NCBI GenBank assembly: GCA_028015205.1
Contig: CM051510.1
Location: 31,062,580 to 31,126,579, forward strand
DNA from: Mytilisepta virgata
Lineage: Eukaryota > Mollusca > Bivalvia > Mytilida > Mytilidae
Length of the DNA: 64,000 bases
Reading direction: 5' to 3'
Both the position numbers and the translations under genes were made by a program. Below, piece after piece: positions 15,823-23,689 of the stretch. The notes below the pieces were generated by a model. It did not search any database. It saw only the letters and a list, made by a program, of their open reading frames with translations, and was not told the origin of the DNA. How positions within the stretch are numbered: position 1 is the first letter of the stretch; each line of letters opens with the position of its first letter.

Positions 15823-17525
15823 TATTGAAATATGACATATAAATTTTCTCTACATTATGGTATTTGGTTGGTGCGGAAGCTTTTCCTGAACATAACTGTG
15901 CAATATTTTTCAGATCTGAAAGAAAATAAGAAAGATTCAGCATAAATTTGGGCATAATGCAAACATGTTTATTTCATGAATAAAAACCAAAAATCAGTGA
16001 AAAAACCAAGATTCATTACTGATATATTTAGAGCCTCAGTTTACTCTTTGGAACTCACTAATGCCTTCTAAAATTATCATTAATATTTATACTTTTAAAA
16101 AAATCATATAACAGACAAATAAAGGTAACTTTTTATATTTTTTTAGGCTGAAATATTGCAAATTTTGAAAATTATTATCCGTCATTTTAAAAGTTTCAGC
16201 TTGAAATTTTCACATGCTCACAAAAAAGTTCAATATTTTTTAACTAATAGCTAGATTATGTAAAGACGAATCTAAAATGGGGTCAACTGTCAAAATCTGC
16301 CCAGTATTAACAATTTTACAGCTATTTAAAAATTTGCAGTTTCTATGTCTGAGAAATGTAAACATCTTGAAGGCGAACAAATTATGATGTTATATGAATT
16401 ATGATGTCATAACTTTATGACGTCACCAAGTATTGTAAAACACAATTAGTCCTATCCTTAACATTTCAACGATAAATGATTAAAGAAAAAAATATTAATC
16501 TACAAGTAGTAACCAAGGATTTGCATTGTGGAAAAAATGCATAGCAACCAAGGAGAATGAATTTTTTCCATTACACAATCACATGTGCACTTTTAAATAA
16601 TTCATCAGTATGTGTATAAGTGTATAAGCTTATAAATTTACAGGAACAATAGAACAGTCCATTTTGCTGCCTGATATTAAAAGTTTAAAAACCAAATAAA
16701 TTCAGTAATACATGTACATTTAAGTTACATGCTGTCATAATGAGTTACTTCCCTTTACAATTGACAAACTGCAAATTCTAAATCACAAGAATTTATTCAA
16801 CCTGTTATTGGTAAATGTTGGTTTAAAATTCTTGTTCAAAGGGATTTGTGGTGTTATAGGTCTCTTTGCATCTATTTCCATTAAATACATTCATCTAATG
16901 TTACAATTATTTAGCTGTGGTTTTCAATGCAACCACCTGTTCGTGTTTACAATTGTCCTTGTTACATGACATGTATGTAGTCTCGCCAAAATTGATACAT
17001 CTAAATAAAAAGCATGTGTTTCCTGCTTATAGTGAGAATTTTTCATCATACAATAACTGACCTGTAATATATTATTAATAGCAATGCAAAATCCCTGTGT
17101 ATTTATTCACACAAACACATGTGTTTCAATGTTTACATCATACATATTACAACTTCCGGTTGGGGGGGGGGGGGGGGTATTTGGGTTTCTAGAATTTTAA
17201 GGAATTACAATTTTTTTAAAGATTTTAGTAAAAAGAACAATAATTTTTTCATTTTACTTTATAATATATGTAAAAAAAATTATTGCACAAGATTTACATT
17301 ACATATGGACTGTTCAAATTTAGAAAACCCCATTTTCACCTCTTTTGCATTCTTTTTTAAAGCATTACATTAAAGTTTTTGACCGTATGCAAACATTTTA
17401 TATTTTTTGTGTTAAATACATACTTAAGGAATTATACTGACCCTAGTTTCTCCATCAGTTGTTTACAGGATGGGTCAGCATCACAAAATATTCCTTTACA
17501 CACGTTTGAGATCATGACGTCAAGT

Positions 17526-17983
17526 TGGGTCAAGCCGCGCAATTGTTTTCCTGTTACAGAAGTCATGAAATAATAGGCTGCCATTCAGTCTGTACGTTTC
17601 GTTGAAACATGGGAGATGGCTCAAAACGATCGCCATACAATGGCACATATCCAGTTAAAATCTCGGGGTGTGAAGTCAGTCTACTTTTTCCGTAATTTCA
17701 GAAATCACGAGCCATGGTAAAAAAGTCTCCTTCCGCAAAGTAAAATGTACCTCTTTCATGCTCTCCATGTAGAATAAAAATTTTCTTGGTTTTATTCATT
17801 TAATCCTTTCAATATTTCTATGTCAAATGTCTCAGGTAAATACGCCTTTAAAACAATACTAGTTATTCAGTTATCATGGTTGGTTTTGTTACAGTAGGTC
17901 CATATATCACGGTGCAATTATAATTTTTTTAATGGACTTCTTTTGTATCCCTCAGGTCAAAGTTCACTGCAGGTCTTGACCCA
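17526..17983 (+). mobile_element. 458-bp MITE-like segment at the array edge
   Basis: This copy ends CTTGACCCA (one base different from the others, plus one change at 17966). The next base is already minisatellite of the palindrome instead of the TATTGAAATATG flank seen in every other unit. The array is therefore truncated at the outer end of the segment. Confidence 0.7.
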
Positions 17984-17984
17984 T

Positions 17985-19440
17985 CTCTTGCTCATCACTG
18001 CTCATTGCTGCTCATCTCTTGCTCATCGCTGCTCATCTCTTGCTCATCGCTGCTCATTCCTGCTCTTCTCTTGCTCATCGCTGCTCATTGCTGCTCTTCT
18101 CTTGCTCATCGCTGCTCATTGCTGCTCATCTCTTGCTCCGTGCTGCTCATCGCTACTAAGTACCTTACTCGCGTGCTCATTTCGCTCCTGCTGCTTGTCA
18201 CTCTTCGTCATCGCTGTTCATCTCTTGATCCACCCTTTTCCCGCACTTCTCGATCGTCTCTGGATCTTTCATCGGTCTGATACTGTCACTGTTATGTCGA
18301 AGTCCGAGAGTATACGTTTGGATTATCTCCCCTTATCCCGCTCTTTTCATTTGGGGGTATTTTCTGTGAGGACCAAAGGTAGGATTGGATTATGCCCCCT
18401 TACCTGCAAGTGATGCTGTCACCAATAGATCAATGGAGGGGTGTCTTTAGCAACTGCCTTAGCAAGGGCGGTCCATTTCTATGATGCACTTCGTTTCTCT
18501 TGTTTTGCTCCATCCCGCTCCTCGCTGCTCTTCTCTTGCTCCGTGCTGCTCATCGCTGCTCTTCTCTTGCTCATCGCTGCTCATCACTGCTCATTGTTGC
18601 TCATCTCTTGCTCATCACTGCTCATCACTGCTCATTGCTGCTCATCTCTTGCTCATCACTGCTCATCGCTGCTCATCTCTTGCTCATCGCTGCTCATCTC
18701 TTGCTCATCGCTGCTCATTGCTGCTCTTCTCTTGCTCATCACTGCTCATTGCTGCTCTTCTCGTGCTCATTGCTGCTCATCTCTTGCTCCGTGCTGCTCA
18801 TCGCTACTCAGGACCTTACTCGCGTGCTCATTTCGTTCCTGCTGCTTGTCACTGTTCGTCATCGCTGTTCATCTCTTGATCCACCCTGTTCCCGCACTTC
18901 TCGGTCGTCTCTGGATCTTTCATCGGTCTCTAGGGTCTGATACTCTTAGTGTTATGTCGAAGTCCGAGAGTATACGAAGTACACTATTGGATTATCTCCC
19001 CTTATCCCGCTCTTTTCATCTGTGGGTGATGTTTTCTGTGAGGACCAACGGTAGGATTGGATTATATCCCCCTACCTGCAAGTGATGCTGTCACCAATAG
19101 ATCAATGGAGGGGTGTCCTTAGCAACTGCCTCAGCAACGACGTCCATTTCTATGATGCACTTCGTTTCTCTTCTCTTGCTCTGTGCTGCTCATCGCTGCT
19201 CTTCTCTTGCTCATCGCTGCTCATCACTGCTCATTGCTACTCATCTCTTGCTCATCGCTGCTCATTGCGGCTCATCTCTTGCTCATCGCTGCTCATTGCT
19301 GCTCATCGCTACTCAGGACCTTACTTGCGTGCTCATTTCAGTTTTAGGGCTACTGCTGCTAGTGGTGGTCGATTGTCGTTATTCAAAGATTGGATCTGTG
19401 AGAGAGCACACGGTGGGTCACTCTGCATTTATCCAGGCTT
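17985..19440 (+). repeat. Left outer minisatellite and 0.35-kb spacer repeats
   Basis: Minisatellite blocks built from GCTCATCGCT and GCTCATCTCTT words occupy about 17985-18150, 18500-18795 and 19175-19315. Between them is a spacer of about 350 bp (18150-18500 and 18796-19175), with a shortened form after 19315. The spacer contains a conserved stretch with the words GTATACG, CCCCTTATCCCG, GTGAGGACCAA and GATCAATGGAGGGG. The blocks are open in several frames and give Leu/Ser/Cys/His-rich peptides; the low-complexity DNA explains this and no protein is called. Confidence 0.85.
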
Positions 19441-19648
19441 GTGACTGGCTATCATAAGATAGGCTGCATTAATCATCCTCAATTTTTTAAGGCCACTCTG
19501 CATTTGTCCAGGCTTGTGACTGGCCATATATATGTATAAACATTATATAGGCTGCATTACCCTCCTTCCCTTTTTTTTTAAAATTTTTTAAAATTTTTAA
19601 TTTTTTTTTATATATTTTTTTTTCTGTTTTTTTTTCTTTGTACTAATT
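19441..19648. repeat. Duplicated GTGACTGGC motif and T-rich tract
   Basis: A short module around the words CACTCTGCATTT, CAGGCTTGTGACTGGC and AGGCTGCATTA occurs twice (about 19415-19470 and 19493-19553). A T-rich tract at 19565-19640 follows, then the 3' end of the third zinc-finger frame. The mirror image is at 25095-25345. Confidence 0.6.
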
Positions 19649-19888
19649 TCACATAGAGTCATTGCTGTCTTCAGCTGGTGGTGGGTCGTAGTCGTTGAAT
19701 ACACGATTAAGCAGATATTTTCGTTTTTCTACGGCATATTCCCATGATTCTTTTGATTCGTAGTCTTCCTCTTCTCTCAAGCGTTTAGCCGTTTTCTTGA
19801 TCTTTCTATGTACGGGGTCTTTATTCATGTCTTGATGCCAGGACAATAGTCCGAGGTAATGGTTTCGCATTTCGTCTCTGTATGTGTC
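19649..19888 (-). CDS. Downstream frame of the split zinc-finger gene, left arm
   Basis: The open stretch begins inside the stop codon of the C2H2 frame and runs to 19649 in the +1 frame; its first ATG gives 73 residues from 19870. It is basic and then acidic, with the run DPVHRKIKKTAKRLR and a C-terminal KRKYLLNRVFNDYDPPP. I recall similar C-terminal tails, with a DPVHRK-like motif and KRKYLLNRL, in uncharacterised invertebrate proteins, but cannot name a domain. Lack of its own promoter and the abutting frames suggest it is the C-terminal part of the protein starting at 20225, reached by frameshift or separated by mutation. This arm keeps seven residues that a stop removes on the right. Confidence 0.55.
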   Translation of the reverse strand, partial: DTYRDEMRNHYLGLLSWHQDMNKDPVHRKIKKTAKRLREEEDYESKESWEYAVEKRKYLLNRVFNDYDPPPAEDSNDSM

Positions 19889-20225
19889 AAAACATGTCTC
19901 GATATGCTGTCAAGCGTGCCTCGTCTTCTTCCATTCCGGCTTCAACAAGTTCGTTTACTTTCTGTGAGTATTCCGATTGATGTACTTGAAATGTTCTATT
20001 CAAAATGACTTCCCATGGAGACTGTTCGCATTGCTCGTCGGAGTCTTCGTTGGACTCCTGTTCACTACTTTGTTCGGATTCCTCGTTATCGGCTTCTGTG
20101 GTGGTATCTGAGACTGAATCACTATGGTCTGTTGAATCCTTCTCCATACCGTGTGCATTCTTTTTGTGTCGCACTATGTTGAAGTTTCGCTTGGACTGGT
20201 ATCCACATATGTCACAGGTGTACAT
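19887..20225 (-). CDS. C2H2 zinc-finger acidic protein, left arm
   Basis: The product has 112 residues. Residues 4-25 form a single canonical C2H2 finger (C4, C7, H20, H25). A Ser/Glu/Asp-rich acidic stretch (about 30-68) and a charged helical C-terminus follow. The ATG directly follows the TAA of the zinc-ribbon frame and is in the same reading frame, with no spacer. The end is TTT TGA C, after which coding-like sequence continues in the +1 frame. A nuclear, nucleic-acid-binding role follows from the finger only. Differences from the right copy include T versus I near residue 42 and G versus E near residue 96. I cannot name a family. Confidence 0.65.
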   Translation of the reverse strand: MYTCDICGYQSKRNFNIVRHKKNAHGMEKDSTDHSDSVSDTTTEADNEESEQSSEQESNEDSDEQCEQSPWEVILNRTFQVHQSEYSQKVNELVEAGMEEDEARLTAYRDMF

Positions 20226-20681
20226 TTAAGACGTCTTTCTTTCCTTGGATTCAATAGTAGAATGAGCTGCGGTCGTCCTGCAAGTGCTTATATTACCTAC
20301 AGGTTCCTCAACGGCTTGTTGATTCATACACAAACGTTTGGCAAAGTATTCGTTTCGAGATTGTTGCAGTTCAGATTTCACTTTTCCGATGAAGTTTCTA
20401 TTAAGTCTTGTCCACTCGTTGTCAATCCTTCTACACCCCTTGCAGACATTCATGTTTTTGTAGAATTCCGCAAAGCTCTTGTTCATTTGACACTTTGTAC
20501 ATTTCTTGTTTGGATACACTTTGCTGGGTCCTCCACTTGTGTTGTCCAGCCGTTTGGTTCTCTCCACTTTGGTTGGAAGTATTTTCCTTTTCATTTCTGG
20601 TTTTGCTTTGGTCTTTGAAAGATCCACAGGTATTAAGTATCTACCAGGAACCAATAAACCGAGAGGCGTTTTCGACTCCAT
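20226..20681 (-). CDS. Zinc-ribbon protein, left arm
   Basis: The product has 151 residues. A basic N-terminal half precedes a four-cysteine zinc ribbon, C61-x2-C64-x15-C80-x2-C83, of the kind seen next to HNH nucleases and in viral DNA-binding proteins. No HNH catalytic residues are visible. The next frame begins immediately after this stop and in register, so readthrough would add the C2H2 protein. A TATA-like AATATATT and a TCAGTT initiator lie upstream of the ATG in the mirrored sequence. The 155-residue frame on the opposite strand is its shadow. The only residue difference from the right copy that I noticed is F versus L at position 97. Confidence 0.65.
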   Translation of the reverse strand: MESKTPLGLLVPGRYLIPVDLSKTKAKPEMKRKILPTKVERTKRLDNTSGGPSKVYPNKKCTKCQMNKSFAEFYKNMNVCKGCRRIDNEWTRLNRNFIGKVKSELQQSRNEYFAKRLCMNQQAVEEPVGNISTCRTTAAHSTIESKERKTS

Positions 20682-20814
20682 TGGTACGTGTGTGTTGTTT
20701 GACGGTCTTCAAACAACTGACGAAATTAAACAAAACCTCTGAATATATTTTCGTTAAAAGCTTTCCATTGGCGTCATGGTGGCGAAGATTGTTTTTGTCT
20801 ATTCATTCAGACAA

Positions 20815-21065
20815 CACAGTTTGCTGCTCATCATTGCTCATCTTTTGCTCCGCGCTGCTCATTGCTGCTCATCTCTTGCTCATCGCTGCTCATTGCTGCT
20901 CATTGCTGCTCATCTCTTGCTCATCACTGCTCAGGACCTTACTCGCGTGCTCATTTCGCTCCTGCTGCTTGTTGCTGTTCGTCATTGCTGCTCTTCTCTT
21001 GCTCTTTGCTACTCATCGCTACTCAGGACCTTACTCGCGTGCTCATTTTGCTCCTGCTGCTGCTG
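20815..21065 (+). repeat. Inner minisatellite, left arm
   Basis: GCTCATCGCTG/GCTCATTGCTG words separate the zinc-ribbon gene from the PC4-like gene. They are interrupted twice by a short spacer containing AGGACCTTACTCGCGTGC, the same word found in the outer repeat units. Peptides predicted across it are repeat artefacts. Confidence 0.8.
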
Positions 21066-21235
21066 CGCAAGGAATGGGGTTTACTGCTGATGATCGGAAG
21101 GCCAACTCATGTTGTCGGTTTGAGTGGTAGATCAAGACTGATCGATGTGATTGTATACTGGGATATTTAACACAAACACAAATGAAACAGTTTCATATTT
21201 TATTTTACAAAATCTACATCAGTCAATGTTTTAAG

Positions 21236-21655
21236 TTATGGTTCTTTCTCTTCAAACAAAGGTATGATCTTCTTGAGTTCTTGCCATTCGTAGGGACTCA
21301 GCGTTATACCTCTCTTGGTTGGCTGTAAAGTCAGTTCTCCGTTAGGCACGAAATATTTTCTGACGTGAATAATAGGATAGGGTGCTTTAATGATGACATA
21401 AACATCTTCTCCCAGATGATATCTCCAGTCCACCGGTTCTTTGTCCTTGATTCTGGAGATCAGGTCGTCCACCACTTCTGTAGTACTGCACAACATTTTC
21501 CACTGCATTAACGACAGGCTGACTCCGGTCTTTGTGGGCACCGTTTCACTTTCCCAACATCTGAGATCTACTCTTTTACTGCCTTTCCATTCTGTCAGCT
21601 CTGCATAACGTCCTTCACCCAGTAGTACTTTCAAAGGAATATTGGAATCTGTCAT
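21236..21655 (-). CDS. Tandem PC4-like domain protein, left arm
   Basis: The 139-residue product carries two PC4/p15-type single-strand-DNA-binding and coactivator modules, at about residues 9-56 and 80-135. The clearest signatures are TKTGVSLSLMQWKML in the first and VRKYF, PTKRGITLSPYEWQELK in the second. PC4 proteins bind single-stranded or melted DNA and stimulate transcription or replication; a nuclear role is inferred from the family. The start overlaps the stop of a 19-codon upstream frame as ATGA. This copy ends at CCATAA where the right arm reads CCAGAA, so it is 12 residues shorter and may be slightly truncated. A TATA/initiator pair lies 50-100 bases upstream. Tandem PC4 proteins are, as I recall, multi-copy in bivalves; the virus or transposon link is inference. 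Confidence 0.8.
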   Translation of the reverse strand: MTDSNIPLKVLLGEGRYAELTEWKGSKRVDLRCWESETVPTKTGVSLSLMQWKMLCSTTEVVDDLISRIKDKEPVDWRYHLGEDVYVIIKAPYPIIHVRKYFVPNGELTLQPTKRGITLSPYEWQELKKIIPLFEEKEP

Positions 21656-21711
21656 GGCGTCTTGAACGATATCTTGGTCTGGTCTTTGGTTTTCTTTTCT
21701 TTACGAGACAT
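21652..21711 (-). CDS. 19-codon upstream frame overlapping the PC4 gene, left
   Basis: A lysine-rich 19-residue frame beginning MSRKEKK starts only a few bases after the predicted initiator. It ends in a TGA that shares bases with the PC4 start codon (ATGA). It is identical in the right arm. It may be a regulatory upstream frame, allow termination-reinitiation, or be the true N-terminus joined by a -1 shift. Basic N-terminal tails precede PC4 domains in many proteins, which makes the last option plausible but unproven. Confidence 0.45.
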   Translation of the reverse strand: MSRKEKKTKDQTKISFKTP

Positions 21712-21718
21712 ATCGGCT

Positions 21719-21752
21719 GACTGATTTCTCTTCTTGCTGGTCTATTTATATA
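21719..21752 (-). promoter_or_regulatory. TATA and initiator for left PC4 gene
   Basis: On the minus strand TATATAAATAG (21752-21742) is followed about 30 bases later by TCAGTC (21724-21719), matching the metazoan initiator TCAKTY at textbook spacing. The first ATG is only about a dozen bases beyond the inferred start site. Confidence 0.7.
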
Positions 21753-21937
21753 CATATCGGAGATGAACTGGATTGGTTCTTATATTATGAAACGTGAAAC
21801 AGGATTGGCTATCTTTACGACATCGTGATTGGTTAACTTCTCCCGTTCCGATTGGTCGAAAATCTGACATTTTCATTGGTCAATTCCAACCGTTTCGATA
21901 GATCAACACGATGGTACACTGTCCAAATATGTGGCGC

Positions 21938-22063
21938 CTAATCCGGAAACTGCTCACAATAGGTACGAGTAAACGCCGACAATACGATCAGTCTTCCTTG
22001 GTTCACCACACCGCCTTCGAACATGGCAGAGACGATTGTCTCGTATACTTGGAAGGGGTCCAT
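21938..22063 (-). pseudogene. BH1-motif (Bcl-2-like) reading frame, left arm, early stop
   Basis: A 41-codon frame contains a stretch resembling the BH1 motif of Bcl-2 family apoptosis regulators (phenylalanine, acidic residue, glycine-valine, then N-x-G-R and a hydrophobic run); the usual tryptophan of NWGR is glutamine here. It stops at a TAG (21938-21940) where the right arm has TGG. Coding-like sequence continues past this stop to about 21833. Similarity is to one short motif only, so Bcl-2 relationship is tentative. A TATA box at 22097-22104 lies upstream. Confidence 0.45.
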
Positions 22064-22078
22064 CGTACGAATGACTTC

Positions 22079-22104
22079 TCTGACTATCTTCACTTCCTTT
22101 TATA
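22079..22104 (-). promoter_or_regulatory. TATA box and initiator region, left BH1-motif gene
   Basis: TATAAAAG on the minus strand is followed, 23 to 32 bases later, by two initiator-like words before the ATG at 22063. The promoter is mirrored at 22657-22692. Confidence 0.55.
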
Positions 22105-22184
22105 CATTTAACGCGGACCTGAAAGAGCGCACCCTAATGAAACGAAAATTTCAGTCTTTCCGGACGGAAACGAACGTTTACGGA

Positions 22185-22345
22185 TTTCAGTCCTAACCCT
22201 AACTCGAGTCCTAACCCCAACCCTAACACTAATCCAAACCCTTGTTCTAACCCTAAACCTAACTCTAACCCTGACCGTAGTCCTGCCTCTAACCCTTATC
22301 GTAGGTCTGTCTCGTACTTCTACTCTAACCGCCCATACCCCACGT
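22185..22345 (+). repeat. Degenerate CCCTAA-like hexamer repeat, left
   Basis: An imperfect six-base period is visible over about 160 bp, with many CCTAAC words and drifted variants such as CACTAA, TCCAAA and CCTGAC. It resembles the metazoan telomere repeat. In this arm the C-rich strand is on top, and the mirror copy has TTAGGG on top, so the orientation is opposite to that expected for two chromosome ends fused head to head. Predicted Val-Arg or Asn-Pro dipeptide proteins across it come from the period. Confidence 0.8.
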
Positions 22346-22371
22346 CGATGGTTCACCTAAGCAAGCGTGAC

Positions 22372-22387
22372 TCTTTGCCTCATGTTT
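22372..22387. other. 16-bp central spacer of the palindrome
   Basis: GCAAGCGTGAC ends the left arm and GTCACGCTTGC opens the right arm; only 16 unpaired bases lie between. Within about 30 bp of the spacer the arms show a few mismatches, as in an imperfectly paired hairpin end. Confidence 0.85.
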
Positions 22388-22424
22388 GTCACGCTTGCAC
22401 CAGTGAACCACCGGCGTGGGGTAT

Positions 22425-22585
22425 GGGCGGTTAGAGTAGAAGTACGAGACAGACCTACGATAAGGGTTAGAGGCAGGACTACGGTCAGGGTTAGAGTTAG
22501 GTTTAGGGTTAGAACAAGGGTTTGGATTAGTGTTAGGGTTGGGGTTAGGACTCGAGTTAGGGTTAGGACTGAAATCCGTAAACGT
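22425..22585 (+). repeat. Degenerate TTAGGG-like hexamer repeat, right
   Basis: Mirror image of the left hexamer tract, beginning about 40 bp from the central spacer. The same drifted variants occur in the same order, so the degeneration predates the inverted duplication. Confidence 0.8.
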
Positions 22586-22656
22586 TCGTTTCCGTCCGGA
22601 AAGACTCTGAAATTTTCGTTTCATTAGGGTGCTCTCTTTCAGGTCCGCGTTAAATG

Positions 22657-22692
22657 TATAAAAGGAAGTGAAGATAGTCAGAGAAGTCATTC
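22657..22692 (+). promoter_or_regulatory. TATA box and initiator, right BH1-motif gene
   Basis: TATAAAAG at 22657-22664 is followed by TCATTC at 22687-22692 (matches TCAKTY), with an alternative TCAGAG a few bases earlier. The ATG at 22698 leaves an extremely short leader. Confidence 0.55.
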
Positions 22693-22697
22693 GTACG

Positions 22698-22924
22698 ATG
22701 GACCCCTTCCAAGTATACGAGACAATCGTCTCTGCCATGTTCGAAGACGGTGTGGTGAAAGAAGACTGATCGTATTGTCGGCGTTTACTCGTACCTATTG
22801 TGAGCAGTTTCCGGATTGGGCGCCACATATTTGGACAGTGTACCATCGTGTTGATCTATCGAAACGGTTGGAATTGACCAATGAAAATGTCAGATTTTCG
22901 ACCAATCGGAACGGGAGAAGTTAA
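22698..22924 (+). pseudogene. BH1-motif reading frame, right arm, frameshifted
   Basis: From the ATG the frame closes at a TGA (22767-22769) after 23 codons. Relative to the left arm, 4 bp are missing near 22760, exactly inside the BH1-like motif. Downstream, coding-like sequence continues in another frame to a TAA at 22922-22924. It keeps the tryptophan codon that is a stop on the left. The two arms therefore carry complementary lesions and neither encodes the whole product. The PC4 promoter follows within about 80 bp. Confidence 0.45.
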
Positions 22925-23004
22925 CCAATCACGATGTCGTAAAGATAGCCAATCCTGTTTCACGTTTCATAATATAAGAACCAATCCAGTTCATCTCCGA
23001 TATG

Positions 23005-23038
23005 TATATAAATAGACCAGCAAGAAGAGGAATCAGTC
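23005..23038 (+). promoter_or_regulatory. TATA and initiator for right PC4 gene
   Basis: TATATAAATAG (23005-23015) with TCAGTC at 23033-23038 gives a 30-base TATA to +1 distance. The first ATG lies at 23046. Confidence 0.72.
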
Positions 23039-23045
23039 AGCCGAT

Positions 23046-23105
23046 ATGTCTCGTAAAGAAAAGAAAACCAAAGACCAGACCAAGATATCGTTCAAGACGC
23101 CATGA
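23046..23105 (+). CDS. 19-codon upstream frame overlapping the PC4 gene, right
   Basis: Same basic 19-residue frame and same ATGA overlap as in the left arm (stop 23103-23105, next start 23102). Its retention without change in both arms is weak evidence of function, given the young age of the duplication. Confidence 0.45.
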   Translation: MSRKEKKTKDQTKISFKTP

Positions 23106-23557
23106 CAGATTCCAATATTCCTTTGAAAGTACTACTGGGTGGAGGACGTTATGCAGAGCTGACAGAATGGAAAGGCAGTAAAAGAGTAGATCTCAGATGT
23201 TGGGAAAGTGAAACGGTGCCCACAAAGACCGGAGTCAGCCTGTCGTTAATGCAGTGGAAAATGTTGTGCAGTACTACAGAAGTGGTGGACGACCTGATCA
23301 CCAGAATCAAGGACAAAGAACCGGTGGACTGGAGATATCATCTGGGAGAAGATGTTTATGTCATCATTAAAGCACCCTATCCTATTATTCACGTCAGAAA
23401 ATATTTCGTGCCTAACGGAGAACTGACTTTACAGCCAACCAAGAGAGGTATAACGCTGAGTCCCTACGAATGGCAAGAACTCAAGAAGATCATACCTTTG
23501 TTTGAAGAGAAAGAACCAGAACTTAAAACATTGACTGATGTAGATTTTGTAAAATAA
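23102..23557 (+). CDS. Tandem PC4-like domain protein, right arm
   Basis: The 151-residue product is the more complete of the two copies. PC4-like modules lie at about residues 9-56 and 80-135, followed by a 12-residue acidic tail ending DVDFVK. The usual PC4 family member has one such module of about 60 residues and works as a dimer; two in one chain could form the same fold internally (inference). The stop codon is embedded in an AATAAA poly(A) signal (23553-23558), an extremely compact end. The residue differences from the left that I noticed, besides the tail, are G versus E near position 14 and T versus S near 67. The gene reads away from the palindrome centre. Confidence 0.82.
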   Translation: MTDSNIPLKVLLGGGRYAELTEWKGSKRVDLRCWESETVPTKTGVSLSLMQWKMLCSTTEVVDDLITRIKDKEPVDWRYHLGEDVYVIIKAPYPIIHVRKYFVPNGELTLQPTKRGITLSPYEWQELKKIIPLFEEKEPELKTLTDVDFVK

Positions 23558-23689
23558 AATATGAAACTGTTTCATTTGTGTTTGTGTTAAATATCCCAGT
23601 ATACAATCACATCGATCAGTCTTGATCTACCACTCAAACCGACAACATGAGTTGGCCTTCCGATCATCAGCAGTAAACCCCATTCCTTG

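Larger units (their letters stand above)
1..17983 (+). repeat. Tandem array of nine 1.7/2.2-kb units
   Basis: Unit starts, all at the same AGATCTGAAAG motif, are 1, 1705, 3410, 5568, 7260, 9420, 11581, 13746 and 15912; the last unit is cut at 17983 and the array probably continues left of the window. Units 1, 2 and 4 are short (1704, 1705 and 1692 bp); the others are 2158-2166 bp because they carry a 458-bp segment. Outside that segment the copies differ by only a few substitutions (for example 562, 2643, 3440 and 4605) and by a G run of 13 to 21 bases (1251, 2955, 4660, 6818, 8510, 10670, 12831, 14996 and 17162). Each unit holds two CRE-like TGACGTCA palindromes (507 and 1605 in unit 1). The only open frames are short, repeat in every copy and change when the G run changes, so I see no gene. 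Near-identity implies recent amplification or gene conversion. Confidence 0.95.
17985..22371 (+). repeat. Left arm of 8.7-kb inverted repeat
   Basis: Read outward from the spacer at 22372, this arm matches the reverse complement of 22388-26656. Four gene positions, promoters, the hexamer repeat and minisatellite spacers are mirrored. The gene-bearing part differs between arms by scattered substitutions and small indels, roughly one percent by eye. The outer minisatellite differs much more in copy number and order. All recognised genes in this arm lie on the minus strand, so they are transcribed away from the centre. The arm-specific differences argue against a simple fold-back read artefact but do not exclude an assembly problem. 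Confidence 0.93.

Noticed and set aside
1173..17573. 84-97-codon and 64-codon frames in each array unit
   Set aside because: Their starts and lengths change with the G run and the segment; low-complexity composition; no promoter, intron or motif support.
17943..19457. Overlapping frames of 91-214 codons rich in Leu, Ser, Cys, Ala and His
   Set aside because: All three frames of the minisatellite are open, and the same peptides appear mirrored in the right arm and wherever the repeat occurs; codon pattern follows the DNA repeat.
20151..20618. 155-codon plus-strand frame (and its mirror at 24146-24613)
   Set aside because: Antisense shadow of the zinc-ribbon and C2H2 frames, which have recognisable cysteine motifs and promoters.
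22185..22585. Chromosome end-to-end fusion scar
   Set aside because: The C-rich and G-rich tracts are in the opposite order from a telomere fusion.
22108..22846. Frames with Val-Arg or Asn-Pro dipeptide runs, up to 173 codons
   Set aside because: Produced by the six-base period of the telomere-like tract; open on both strands at once.
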